NCBI RefSeq assembly: GCF_900120375.1
Contig: NZ_LT635480.1
Coordinates: 682,001 to 746,000 of the forward strand
DNA: 64,000 bases
Direction of reading: 5' to 3'
Source of the DNA: Ndongobacter massiliensis
GTDB taxonomy: Bacteria; Bacillota; Clostridia; Tissierellales; Peptoniphilaceae
A program made the translations under genes and the position numbers. The notes under the pieces are model-generated. The model ran no database searches. It had not been told where the DNA came from and saw nothing but the letters and a program-made list of their open reading frames with translations. Shown here piece by piece: positions 57,199 through 64,000 of this stretch (position 1 is its first letter; each line of letters opens with the position of its first letter).

Positions 57199-58122
57199 TT
57201 ACAACGTTTCACGAGCGGTCAATTGCAGTACATCCGGGCGGGCGTAGTGGCCGCACACGTCGTGCTCCATGCGGCTCGCCGGCACATCCTGCATGGACAA
57301 TTCCGCATAGATGATGGCTTCTTTATCCCATACGATTTCCGAAACGGGATGTCCGTAGGGATCAATCACACAGCTCCCGCCGCGACAGACGATCTCTGGC
57401 AGGCGTGCAATTTCTTCCGCGCCGCTCGCCGTCGTCGGATAATCCGATTTTTTGAAAAAGAGATTGGCATTGACAAAAAAGCAGTGCCCTTCGATTGCAA
57501 TGTGGCGGATGGTGTCTTGCCATTCGGGATTATCATTGGTATTCGGCGCCAAATAAATCGTAATGCCCTTTTGGTACAGCGCAACGCGCGCCAGCGGCAT
57601 ATACGACTCCCAGCAGATCATGCTGCCCATCGGGCCCCACGGCGTATCCAAAACCGGAAAAAAGTCGCGATCGGCATCGCCCCACACGACGCGCTCGCTG
57701 CCGGTAGGCTTCAATTTGCGGTGATTGCATACGGTGCCGTCCGGCGCCACCATGAGATTGGAATTGTAGAGCGTAGCCGTTTTTCCGTCGCGTTCGGAAT
57801 AGCCGATGCTGAGGTATACGTGATTCTCCACCGCCTCCTGAATGAGAGCCCGTACTTCCTCGCCTTCAAAAAGCAGCGACTGCTCATAGTATGCCTTCCA
57901 ATCCAGGCGTCCCTGCGGATTTCTGCTGCCCACAGTGAACCCGAAGGTCATGCCGTAGGGATAGCCCGGAATAAACAGCTCCGGGAAAACAACGAGCTCC
58001 GCTCCGTTTTCGGCACATTCGCGTATGGCGTAAAGTGCCTTTTCCACACTTTTCTTGGCATCGAATAAAATGGGGCTTTGTTGAACTACAGCGACTTTAC
58101 AAGTATTCTTTAATGATTTCAT
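57199..58122 (-). CDS. Nitrilase-family carbon-nitrogen hydrolase
   Basis: A 307-residue enzyme of the nitrilase superfamily. The catalytic Glu-Lys-Cys are E48 (VVFPELFIPGYP), K136 (NHRKLKPTGSE) and C170 (SMICWESYMP). CWESYMP and GYPYG are the pattern of true nitrilases (branch 1), which hydrolyse nitriles to acids and ammonia, rather than of amidases. The start at 58122 follows GAGGAGTTC; the longer frame to 58152 crosses the rpsO terminator. It lies between rpsO and pnp and is separated from rpsO by a terminator, so it looks inserted into a conserved gene order. The natural substrate is unknown. Confidence 0.9.
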   Translation of the reverse strand: MKSLKNTCKVAVVQQSPILFDAKKSVEKALYAIRECAENGAELVVFPELFIPGYPYGMTFGFTVGSRNPQGRLDWKAYYEQSLLFEGEEVRALIQEAVENHVYLSIGYSERDGKTATLYNSNLMVAPDGTVCNHRKLKPTGSERVVWGDADRDFFPVLDTPWGPMGSMICWESYMPLARVALYQKGITIYLAPNTNDNPEWQDTIRHIAIEGHCFFVNANLFFKKSDYPTTASGAEEIARLPEIVCRGGSCVIDPYGHPVSEIVWDKEAIIYAELSMQDVPASRMEHDVCGHYARPDVLQLTARETL

Positions 58123-58138
58123 AGGAACTCCTCGGCAT

Positions 58139-58165
58139 GAAAAAAGCGCCACCTTCGGCAGCGCT
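58139..58165 (-). terminator. Terminator of rpsO
   Basis: On the minus strand AGCGCTGCC-GAA-GGTGGCGCT forms a stem with wobble pairs, followed by six T. It closes the rpsO transcript. Confidence 0.85.
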
Positions 58166-58175
58166 TGCGTTTCAG

Positions 58176-58442
58176 TTATCCGCGCAGACCCAAACGCTCG
58201 ACGATACTGCGGTAGCGTTCGATATCCCGTTCTTTGAGGTAATTCAACAATCCGCGGCGACGTCCGATCATCTTGAACATTCCGCGGCGCGAATGGTGAT
58301 CTTTGGAGTGCGTCTTAAAATGTTCAGTCAATTCGGCAATGCGCTTGCTCAACATGGCGATCTGAACTTCCGGAGATCCCGTATCCGCCTCATTGGCACC
58401 GTATTCGGCAATCAATTCCTGTTTTTCTTCACGTGTCAGCAT
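58176..58442 (-). CDS. rpsO: 30S ribosomal protein S15
   Basis: An 88-residue primary 16S rRNA-binding protein. [16 protein letters not shown], the [18 protein letters not shown] loop and the [11 protein letters not shown] segment are diagnostic. The start at 58442 follows AAAGGAGAAAAA; the frame to 58481 has no ribosome site. It has its own promoter, a leader of roughly 70 bases and a terminator, so it is a single-gene unit. The leader holds short inverted repeats (for example TCGGA-CAC-TCCGA) that could take part in S15 autoregulation. Confidence 0.98.
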   Translation of the reverse strand: MLTREEKQELIAEYGANEADTGSPEVQIAMLSKRIAELTEHFKTHSKDHHSRRGMFKMIGRRRGLLNYLKERDIERYRSIVERLGLRG

Positions 58443-58520
58443 TTTTTCTCCTTTATCGGTTGAATTCGCAGCACTGCGCAATGGTCGGAGTGTCCGAAAG
58501 CGAAGTGCGCGTACTTGAGT

Positions 58521-58549
58521 ATTATAGCGGGTTATCGCACATTGCGCAA
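58521..58549 (-). promoter_or_regulatory. Promoter of rpsO
   Basis: On the minus strand TTGCGC (58544-58549), a 17-base spacer and TATAAT (58521-58526), located just after the ribF stop. Confidence 0.85.
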
Positions 58550-58553
58550 GGGA

Positions 58554-59504
58554 TCACTCCCCCAGCTGTTCATAGATGGAAACCCAGCTGCGCAAAATTT
58601 GCTCATCGCTTCGCATTTGCGCAATCAACGCCTCTTTATTGGGAAAGGTGATATCTCGGCGTTCAAAACGCAGGAATTGCAGACGAATTTCCTGCCCGTA
58701 CAGATCGTCATTAAAATCGAGGAGATAGGTTTCAACCTTGATCGGTCCCTTCTTCGCAAAGGTCGGATTCGTTCCCACATTGGTCAGTCCGAAATATTTC
58801 TTCCCGTCCGAAAGCAAGACACGAGTCAAATACACGCCGTCGATCGGCAGGCAATAGGGAAACGACAGCGCCAGATTTGCCGTCGGAAAGCCGAGCTTTT
58901 TTCCGCGGTCGGCGCCGGAAACCACCGTTCCCCGGAGTATATACGGGTACCCCAGCATACAGTTGGCAATTTCAATGCCGCCGGCGGCAATGCAGCGGCG
59001 AATGCGCGTAGAGCTGATGCGCTGCCCCTGATAGTTCACGTCGGGAATGACGGAAAGATGATATCCGAATCGCTCGCGTTGTTCCTGCAAATACCGTACC
59101 GTGCCCAATGCCCTTTTGCCGAAGGTGTAGTCCTCTCCGACCACGATATGGCGCGCTCCTAAACTTTCAATCAGCAGCGACTGTAAAAAATGTTCATGGG
59201 TCATGCCCATCAATGCGCGGTCAAAAGTTAAGAGAAAGACACTGGAAATCCCCAGAGCCTCCAGACGCTCCAGTTTATCCGGCAGTGAACTCAAATAACC
59301 CTCTTTTTCTTGTGGAACAATCTCCGATGTGTGGTTCTTGAAAAGCAGCACCGAAGAACGATGTCCATTTTCATGCTCTTCCTGTACCGTTCGACGAATC
59401 AATTCGCGGTGTCCGTTGTGAAATCCGTCAAAATTGCCCAATGCGATCGAAATGCCTTCCGTCGGGATGGCGGGACGCTCTTTCGCCAAATCGATGATTT
59501 TCAT
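58554..59504 (-). CDS. ribF: Bifunctional riboflavin kinase / FAD synthetase
   Basis: Makes FMN from riboflavin and FAD from FMN, 316 residues. The N-terminal adenylyltransferase domain has ALGNFDGFHNGHREL (HxGH type, about residues 22-36) and ISSTRIRRCI. The C-terminal flavokinase domain has KKLGFPTANLAL, IDGVYLTRV and GLTNVGTNPTF. The start at 59504 follows AGGAGTTTAG. It lies 11 bases after truB in the conserved nusA-infB type gene run. Confidence 0.96.
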   Translation of the reverse strand: MKIIDLAKERPAIPTEGISIALGNFDGFHNGHRELIRRTVQEEHENGHRSSVLLFKNHTSEIVPQEKEGYLSSLPDKLERLEALGISSVFLLTFDRALMGMTHEHFLQSLLIESLGARHIVVGEDYTFGKRALGTVRYLQEQRERFGYHLSVIPDVNYQGQRISSTRIRRCIAAGGIEIANCMLGYPYILRGTVVSGADRGKKLGFPTANLALSFPYCLPIDGVYLTRVLLSDGKKYFGLTNVGTNPTFAKKGPIKVETYLLDFNDDLYGQEIRLQFLRFERRDITFPNKEALIAQMRSDEQILRSWVSIYEQLGE

Positions 59505-59515
59505 CTAAACTCCTT

Positions 59516-60412
59516 CTATTGTAGCCGGTCGATCAGTACTTTTTTCATTCGCAAATTGTCATTGCGATCGATTTGCCCGATGCCGAGAAAATTTGCAGAG
59601 GAAAAGACAGACAGCGTGGTGTCCGGCGCATACGCGAAGGGACCTTTGACAATGCGCCCGTGCAGCGCATCCTCCGCCTGTGCGTGGGACAGATGGACGC
59701 GGGGCATGTCTGCGACCGCGCGCTCCATCGGCAGCAGATGTGCCGCAATCCCCTCTCGCCCCTTTTCTTGAATGGCAGACACACGAAGCGCATCCGCCTG
59801 CGTGAATCCGCAGGATTCCAAACGCGTCAGTGCCGTCATCGTTCCGCATGTACCCAGTTTTTCAGCAATGTCTTCCACGAGCACGCGCATGTAGGTGCCT
59901 TTGGAACAGGTGCAGGTAAATCGAATTTCATCTTGCTGCAATGCTTCCAGCCGAATTTCATAAAAATGTACGCGCCGCGGCGGACGCGGAACGGATTGTC
60001 CCTGACGCGCATACTCGTACAATTTTTTTCCTTGTATCTTGACCGCCGAATACATGGGCGGGATCTGTTCCTGCTCGCCGAGAAAGGAAGTAAGCGCCGC
60101 CTCCACATCCCCTCGCATCAACGAAGGAACCGATACGCGCTGCAAAACCGTCCCGGTAATATCTAGCGTATCGGTTCGGAGTCCCAGCCGCATCGTACAA
60201 TCATACCGTTTTTTTCCTCCCGTAAGATACTCTGCAAGGCGCGTCGCACGCCCCAGACACAAAGGAAGGACGCCCCGCGCCATCGGATCAAGCGTTCCCG
60301 TATGTCCGACGCGTTTTTGACCGGCCGCGCGTCGCACAATGGCAACCACGTCATGGGAAGTCATGTCCGGCTCTTTATCGACGATCAAAATTCCATTGAG
60401 AGGCTCGAGCAT
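59516..60412 (-). CDS. truB: tRNA pseudouridine-55 synthase TruB
   Basis: Makes pseudouridine 55 in the T loop of tRNAs, 298 residues. NGILIVDKEPDMTSHDVV opens the fold, and the catalytic Asp is in HTGTLDPMARGVLPLCLG. RFTCTCSKGTYMRVLVEDIA is also diagnostic. A C-terminal PUA-like part follows. The start at 60412 lies 28 bases inside the end of nrnA, after TGGAG, so translation is coupled. Confidence 0.96.
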   Translation of the reverse strand: MLEPLNGILIVDKEPDMTSHDVVAIVRRAAGQKRVGHTGTLDPMARGVLPLCLGRATRLAEYLTGGKKRYDCTMRLGLRTDTLDITGTVLQRVSVPSLMRGDVEAALTSFLGEQEQIPPMYSAVKIQGKKLYEYARQGQSVPRPPRRVHFYEIRLEALQQDEIRFTCTCSKGTYMRVLVEDIAEKLGTCGTMTALTRLESCGFTQADALRVSAIQEKGREGIAAHLLPMERAVADMPRVHLSHAQAEDALHGRIVKGPFAYAPDTTLSVFSSANFLGIGQIDRNDNLRMKKVLIDRLQ

Positions 60413-61371
60413 GGTATATTCTCCAATACGCGTTTCATTTCCTGTAGGGCGTCTTCATTGTTCATTTCCAGCGTACAACCCGAGGCCTGCACATGTCCCC
60501 CGCCGCCGTAGCGCTGTGCCAATGCCGAAACATCGAAGAAGCGCTTCGATCGGAAGCTGACTTTCTGACAATTTTCTTCCTGATCCTTCACGACCACCGC
60601 GACTTCCACCCCGGAAAGATTCTTTAACACGTCGACCACACTTTCCGCCGCTGCCATCGGCACACCAAAATAATCCAGCAGCGACGGTGTAAGATTCGCC
60701 AGCGCAACGCGCCCCTCGTGCAGGTACAGAGCATGCTCGACCACATAGCCCTGCAAGGCAAAAAGAGCGGCATCGATATTCTGATATTCATGGAAATAAA
60801 CGCGCGAAGCATCCGCCCCGCATTCCAACAGGTCGGCGGCAATGCGCATGGTGCGTGCCCGCGCCGTCTCATACAAAAAACGGTTCGAATCCGTTACGAT
60901 GCCCGCAAATAGCGCAGTCGCCGCGTCCTTCGGAATCTCCATGGACTCCCGCAATAAAAGCGCAGCAATCAATTCGCAGGTCGACGATGCCTGTGGGCAA
61001 ACCCAATTCACATCACAGATGCCTTCATTGGTACGATGGTGATCGATGCAGATGCTACGCGCCGATTGTTCATAGGCTTGAATCGCCGAACCCATGCGCG
61101 GTTTGTCGCCTAAATCGACCAACACAAAAAGGTCATAGGCATCTTCCCGTAGCGGCTGCAGACGCGAAAGCGCAGGCAAATAGGCAAGGTGCGCTGGAAC
61201 GGCATCGGTCAGCAGGTAGTGAACTTCTTTTCCCGCTGCCTCCAGCGCCAAGCCCAGCCCCAGCTGCGCTCCGAGAGCATCGCCATCCGGGTTCAGATGG
61301 CGCGCAATGACAATGCGCTTTGCTGCGTGTAATTCGCGCACAACGGTTTTATAAGAGGCATCCGCGCTCAT
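60385..61371 (-). CDS. nrnA: Bifunctional oligoribonuclease / pAp phosphatase NrnA (DHH family)
   Basis: Degrades very short RNAs and dephosphorylates pAp, 328 residues. The DHH domain motifs are visible: RHLNPDGDALGAQLG (about residues 24-38), VLVDLGDKPRMG, and ICIDHHRTNEG carrying the DHH triad. The C-terminal DHHA1 domain has RYGGGGHVQASGCTL. The position between rbfA and truB is typical for Firmicutes. The start overlaps the rbfA stop (ATGA). Confidence 0.94.
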   Translation of the reverse strand: MSADASYKTVVRELHAAKRIVIARHLNPDGDALGAQLGLGLALEAAGKEVHYLLTDAVPAHLAYLPALSRLQPLREDAYDLFVLVDLGDKPRMGSAIQAYEQSARSICIDHHRTNEGICDVNWVCPQASSTCELIAALLLRESMEIPKDAATALFAGIVTDSNRFLYETARARTMRIAADLLECGADASRVYFHEYQNIDAALFALQGYVVEHALYLHEGRVALANLTPSLLDYFGVPMAAAESVVDVLKNLSGVEVAVVVKDQEENCQKVSFRSKRFFDVSALAQRYGGGGHVQASGCTLEMNNEDALQEMKRVLENIPCSSLSMEF

Positions 61372-61784
61372 TCGACACCGTCCTGCGCTTCGCCGTCAAC
61401 ACGCACTTCTTCGCCGCGCGCACGAGCGGCTTTTCGGTCTTCTTCGAGTGTTTTTTCAATCAATTTATCCATGTAAAGTCCATGTTCGATGGATTCGTCC
61501 CCATGAAAGCGCAGTTCCGGCATACTGCGCAATTTTACATCTTCCCCCAGTCGTCGTTTCAAAAACCCGGCCGCATTCTCCAGTCCCTCCAGCGTCTGGC
61601 GCTTCTCCCATGGGGTGCCCAAAATCGTCACATACACATCCGCATAGGCCAAATCGGAGGAGACGCGCACCTCTGTAAGGGAGGTGATCGCCGCAATTTT
61701 CGGGTCATTCAATTCAAAAGAAATCGCATGAGAGAGCGACTTTTTTATTTCCTGCGAAATTCTTCGCACACGTTTTTGATCCAT
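61368..61784 (-). CDS. rbfA: Ribosome-binding factor A
   Basis: A 30S maturation factor with a KH-like fold, 138 residues. KRVRRISQEIKKSLSHAI at the N-terminus, ITSLTEVRVSSDLAYADVYV in the middle and MPELRFHGDESIEHGLYMDK towards the end are the standard conserved blocks. The charged tail is rich in Glu, Arg and Ala. The start at 61784 follows AAGGAGTGAATC. It lies 42 bases after infB. Confidence 0.96.
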   Translation of the reverse strand: MDQKRVRRISQEIKKSLSHAISFELNDPKIAAITSLTEVRVSSDLAYADVYVTILGTPWEKRQTLEGLENAAGFLKRRLGEDVKLRSMPELRFHGDESIEHGLYMDKLIEKTLEEDRKAARARGEEVRVDGEAQDGVE

Positions 61785-61826
61785 GATTCACTCCTTCAAC
61801 AAAAGCGTCTTGCAAGGCTTTCGCTG

Positions 61827-64000
61827 CTACTGGGCAACCTCCACCTCGTGGTAGCATTCGATTTGATCGCCCACCTTGATATCATTGTAATTTTCAATGC
61901 CGACGCCACCTTCGTACCCGTTTGCCAATTCCTTCACATCATCCTTGAAACGGCGCAGCGAAGCAATCGTCCCCTCATGAATGACGATGTCATTGCGCAG
62001 CAGTCGAACGGAGGCATTGCGCGCCAATTTTCCAGAGGTCACATAGACACCGGCAACCATTCCCGCATTCGGCACCTTGAACGTTTGACGCACTTCGGCA
62101 CGCCCCAAAACCTCCTCGCGGAATTTCGGAGAAAGCATTCCCTGAATCGCCTTTTGTATGTCCTCCACGGCTTCGTAAATCACGCGATAGGTGCGGATAT
62201 CGATCGCATCTTTTTCCGCCTGCAACTGCGCTCCCTGACTCGGGCGCACATTAAAACCGATGATAATCGCATCCGAAGCGGCGGCAAGTAAAACGTCGGA
62301 CTCGGTAATTCCGCCGACAGCGCCGTGGATGATGTTGACGATGACTTCGTCATTGCCCAACTTGGACAGCGACCCTTCCACCGCATCGATGGTGCCCTTG
62401 ACGTCAGTTTTGACGATGACGTTGAGCTCCTTGAGCTCGCCCTCAGAAATGCGGGAATGTAGCTCTTCCAGGGAAATATGGGTCTTGTTGAGCTTTTCCT
62501 CCCGTGCTTTTTCCATCGCTTTTTGCGCATAGGCGCGAGCAATTTTTTCATTCGCGACGGCGTAAATATGATCGCCGGCTTCCGGGACATCGGAGAGTCC
62601 CAAAATCTTTACAGGCATGGACGGACCGGCTTTTTTCACGCGTTTGCCCTGCGCATCAAACATGGCCCGGATGTGTCCGCTGACGCTGCCGGAAACGACA
62701 TAATCGTCGTCGCGCAGCGTACCCTTTTGCACCAGCACCGAAGCGGTGGCGCCGCGCCCCTTTTCCAGCTCGGCTTCAATGACGATGCCGACGGCGCGTC
62801 GATTCGGATTGGCTTTCAGCTCTTCCATTTCCGCCACCATAAGCACCATTTGCAGCAGCTCTTCGATGCCCGATCCGGTTTTTGCCGAAACCGGTACCAT
62901 AATCGTATCGCCGCCCCATTCTTCCGCCAGAAGACCGTATTCCGTCAGTTCCTGCATGACGCGATTCGGATCCGCTTCGTACTTGTCCATTTTATTGATC
63001 GCCACGACAATCGGCGTTCCCGCCGCCTTTGCGTGGTTGATCGCTTCCACGGTCTGCGGCATCACGCCGTCGTCCGCTGCCACCACTAGAATTGTAATAT
63101 CCGTCGCCTGTGCGCCGCGCATTCGCATCTGCGTAAAGGCCTCATGACCCGGCGTATCGAGAAAGGTAATCTTCTTGCCTTCAAAGTTGATGGTGGACGC
63201 GCCGATGTGCTGGGTAATGCCACCGGCTTCACCACGCGTCACTTCCGTGCTACGGATGGCATCGAGAATCGAGGTTTTCCCGTGATCGACGTGTCCCATA
63301 ACGGTAATGACCGGCGGACGTTCGCGCAGATCTTTATCGCGATCCGGGAAGTCCAAATCGGCGAAGATGTCCTCATCGCGTTCGCCGCTCGGCTGCATAA
63401 TCAGCACCCCAAATTTCTCCGCGACTTTTTCCGCTGTTTCAAACCGGATGGTTTCGTTTAAGCCTGCCATAATCCCCAAACGGATGAGTTCGCCGATGAC
63501 CGCCATGGAATTTTTACGAATGGCGTTGGCAAAATCGGCAACGGTGATTTCCGCCGGAATTTCGATGATATCTTCAAAATCATCCTTGGGCTGTTCGTTG
63601 ACCGCTTTTTTCTCTTTTTTATTCTTCTTGCGGCTTTTTACCGGACGCTGTTCGACGGATTCTTCCGTTTGCTCCTTCTTTTTCCCTTCGACATTTTTTT
63701 TGCGATTATGCCGCTCGCGTTGCTCCAAATCATCCGGATCCTCCTCATCCAAGCGCTTTTTCTTTCCGTGACGTTTGGGCAAATCGGACGAAGCTTCCCT
63801 GTTTTTCGCCGGAAGTTTGCTTCCTTTTTCTAGACGCTTTTTGCGCGGCGATTTCTGCGAAGCGACGGACTCTTTCCGTTCCGGTTTTTCCGCCGCAGCA
63901 ATGGGCTCCTCTTGTGCGTAAAAAGTTCGTGCCTGTGCTACTTCTTCATCACTCATTGTCGACATGTGCGACTTATAACTCAGCGAACAATCCTCCGATA
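61827..64000 (-). CDS. infB: Translation initiation factor IF-2 (5' end outside window)
   Basis: Delivers initiator tRNA to the 30S subunit. The frame is open past ATG 63965 to the window edge, and the upstream codons read [18 protein letters not shown], the end of an IF2_N domain. So 63965 is internal and the gene is cut. After a Lys/Glu/Arg-rich linker comes a second IF2_N domain ([20 protein letters not shown]), then the GTPase domain: [16 protein letters not shown], switch [16 protein letters not shown], and NKMD. Beta-barrel, domain III and the C-terminal fMet-tRNA-binding domain follow (ending [17 protein letters not shown]). At least 723 residues are present. Confidence 0.97.
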   Translation of the reverse strand, partial: SEDCSLSYKSHMSTMSDEEVAQARTFYAQEEPIAAAEKPERKESVASQKSPRKKRLEKGSKLPAKNREASSDLPKRHGKKKRLDEEDPDDLEQRERHNRKKNVEGKKKEQTEESVEQRPVKSRKKNKKEKKAVNEQPKDDFEDIIEIPAEITVADFANAIRKNSMAVIGELIRLGIMAGLNETIRFETAEKVAEKFGVLIMQPSGERDEDIFADLDFPDRDKDLRERPPVITVMGHVDHGKTSILDAIRSTEVTRGEAGGITQHIGASTINFEGKKITFLDTPGHEAFTQMRMRGAQATDITILVVAADDGVMPQTVEAINHAKAAGTPIVVAINKMDKYEADPNRVMQELTEYGLLAEEWGGDTIMVPVSAKTGSGIEELLQMVLMVAEMEELKANPNRRAVGIVIEAELEKGRGATASVLVQKGTLRDDDYVVSGSVSGHIRAMFDAQGKRVKKAGPSMPVKILGLSDVPEAGDHIYAVANEKIARAYAQKAMEKAREEKLNKTHISLEELHSRISEGELKELNVIVKTDVKGTIDAVEGSLSKLGNDEVIVNIIHGAVGGITESDVLLAAASDAIIIGFNVRPSQGAQLQAEKDAIDIRTYRVIYEAVEDIQKAIQGMLSPKFREEVLGRAEVRQTFKVPNAGMVAGVYVTSGKLARNASVRLLRNDIVIHEGTIASLRRFKDDVKELANGYEGGVGIENYNDIKVGDQIECYHEVEVAQ

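Noticed and set aside
57130-58068. 312-codon plus-strand frame opposite the nitrilase gene
   Set aside because: The opposite strand encodes an intact catalytic triad enzyme; this frame has no motif and no start signal.
61320-62291. 323-codon plus-strand frame opposite rbfA and infB
   Set aside because: Antisense to two conserved genes, His/Arg/Phe-rich and without recognisable domains or a ribosome site.
1-64000. CRISPR array, rRNA genes, insertion sequences
   Set aside because: No regularly spaced repeats, rRNA segments or transposase genes were recognised anywhere in the window.

Overview
The window looks like a chromosomal segment of a Bacillota (Firmicutes) bacterium, most likely of the Clostridia/Tissierellia branch. 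The reasons are the gene order (recN side with scpAB, cmk, plsC and an IspH-S1 fusion; mutS-mutL-miaA; infB-rbfA-nrnA-truB-ribF-rpsO-pnp; ftsK-pgsA-recA-rny), RNase Y, a YneA-type SOS cell-division inhibitor with Firmicute-type LexA boxes, YfhO, and strong AGGAGG ribosome binding sites. Base composition is about half G+C by eye. The species cannot be named from the sequence. Both window edges cut genes: recN on the left and infB on the right.

Layout. 1-19295 (+): a nearly gapless series of translationally coupled housekeeping genes: recN (end), a NUDIX hydrolase, an M50 protease, scpA, scpB, an RsuA-type pseudouridine synthase, a BaiN-like flavoprotein, cmk, plsC, ispH-rpsA (with terminator), miaB, mutS, mutL, miaA, a PLP enzyme, a split ThrE exporter and queH. 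19299-21322 (+): an SOS-controlled yneA, an unassigned strongly structured RNA-like element, tRNA-Leu(CAG) with its own promoter and terminator, and a second split ThrE exporter. 21251-23443 (-): a tyrosine recombinase and a cation diffusion facilitator. 23574-34413 (+): a small degenerate GIY-YIG-like protein, then MoxR ATPase, DUF58 protein and transglutaminase-like membrane protein, then a D-2-hydroxyacid dehydrogenase, glutaminyl-tRNA synthetase, YfhO and a small zinc-ribbon membrane protein.

34502-42086 (-): a six-gene carbohydrate operon (lipoprotein binding protein, permease, double ATPase, second permease, FGGY kinase, ROK regulator) behind a good sigma-A promoter. It is visibly more AT-rich than the flanking housekeeping genes. 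42261-49126: a divergent accessory cluster that I read as molybdenum/tungsten uptake and cofactor handling. It has a BtuCD/MolBC-type importer, a MoeA-like protein, a SAM methyltransferase and a THEP1-like NTPase on the minus strand. On the plus strand are the binding lipoprotein and a MobA/MocA-like protein fused to a ModE-type DNA-binding domain. No molybdoenzyme lies in the window.

49220-64000 (-): translation and RNA-metabolism genes in a conserved order: infB (partial), rbfA, nrnA, truB, ribF, rpsO, a nitrilase-family hydrolase, pnp, ftsK, pgsA, recA, rny. The most unusual items are the Mo/W cluster with its degenerate nucleotidyltransferase-ModE fusion, the structured element after yneA, the degenerate GIY-YIG protein heading the MoxR/DUF58/transglutaminase operon, and an in-frame internal translation start at the IspH/S1 junction.
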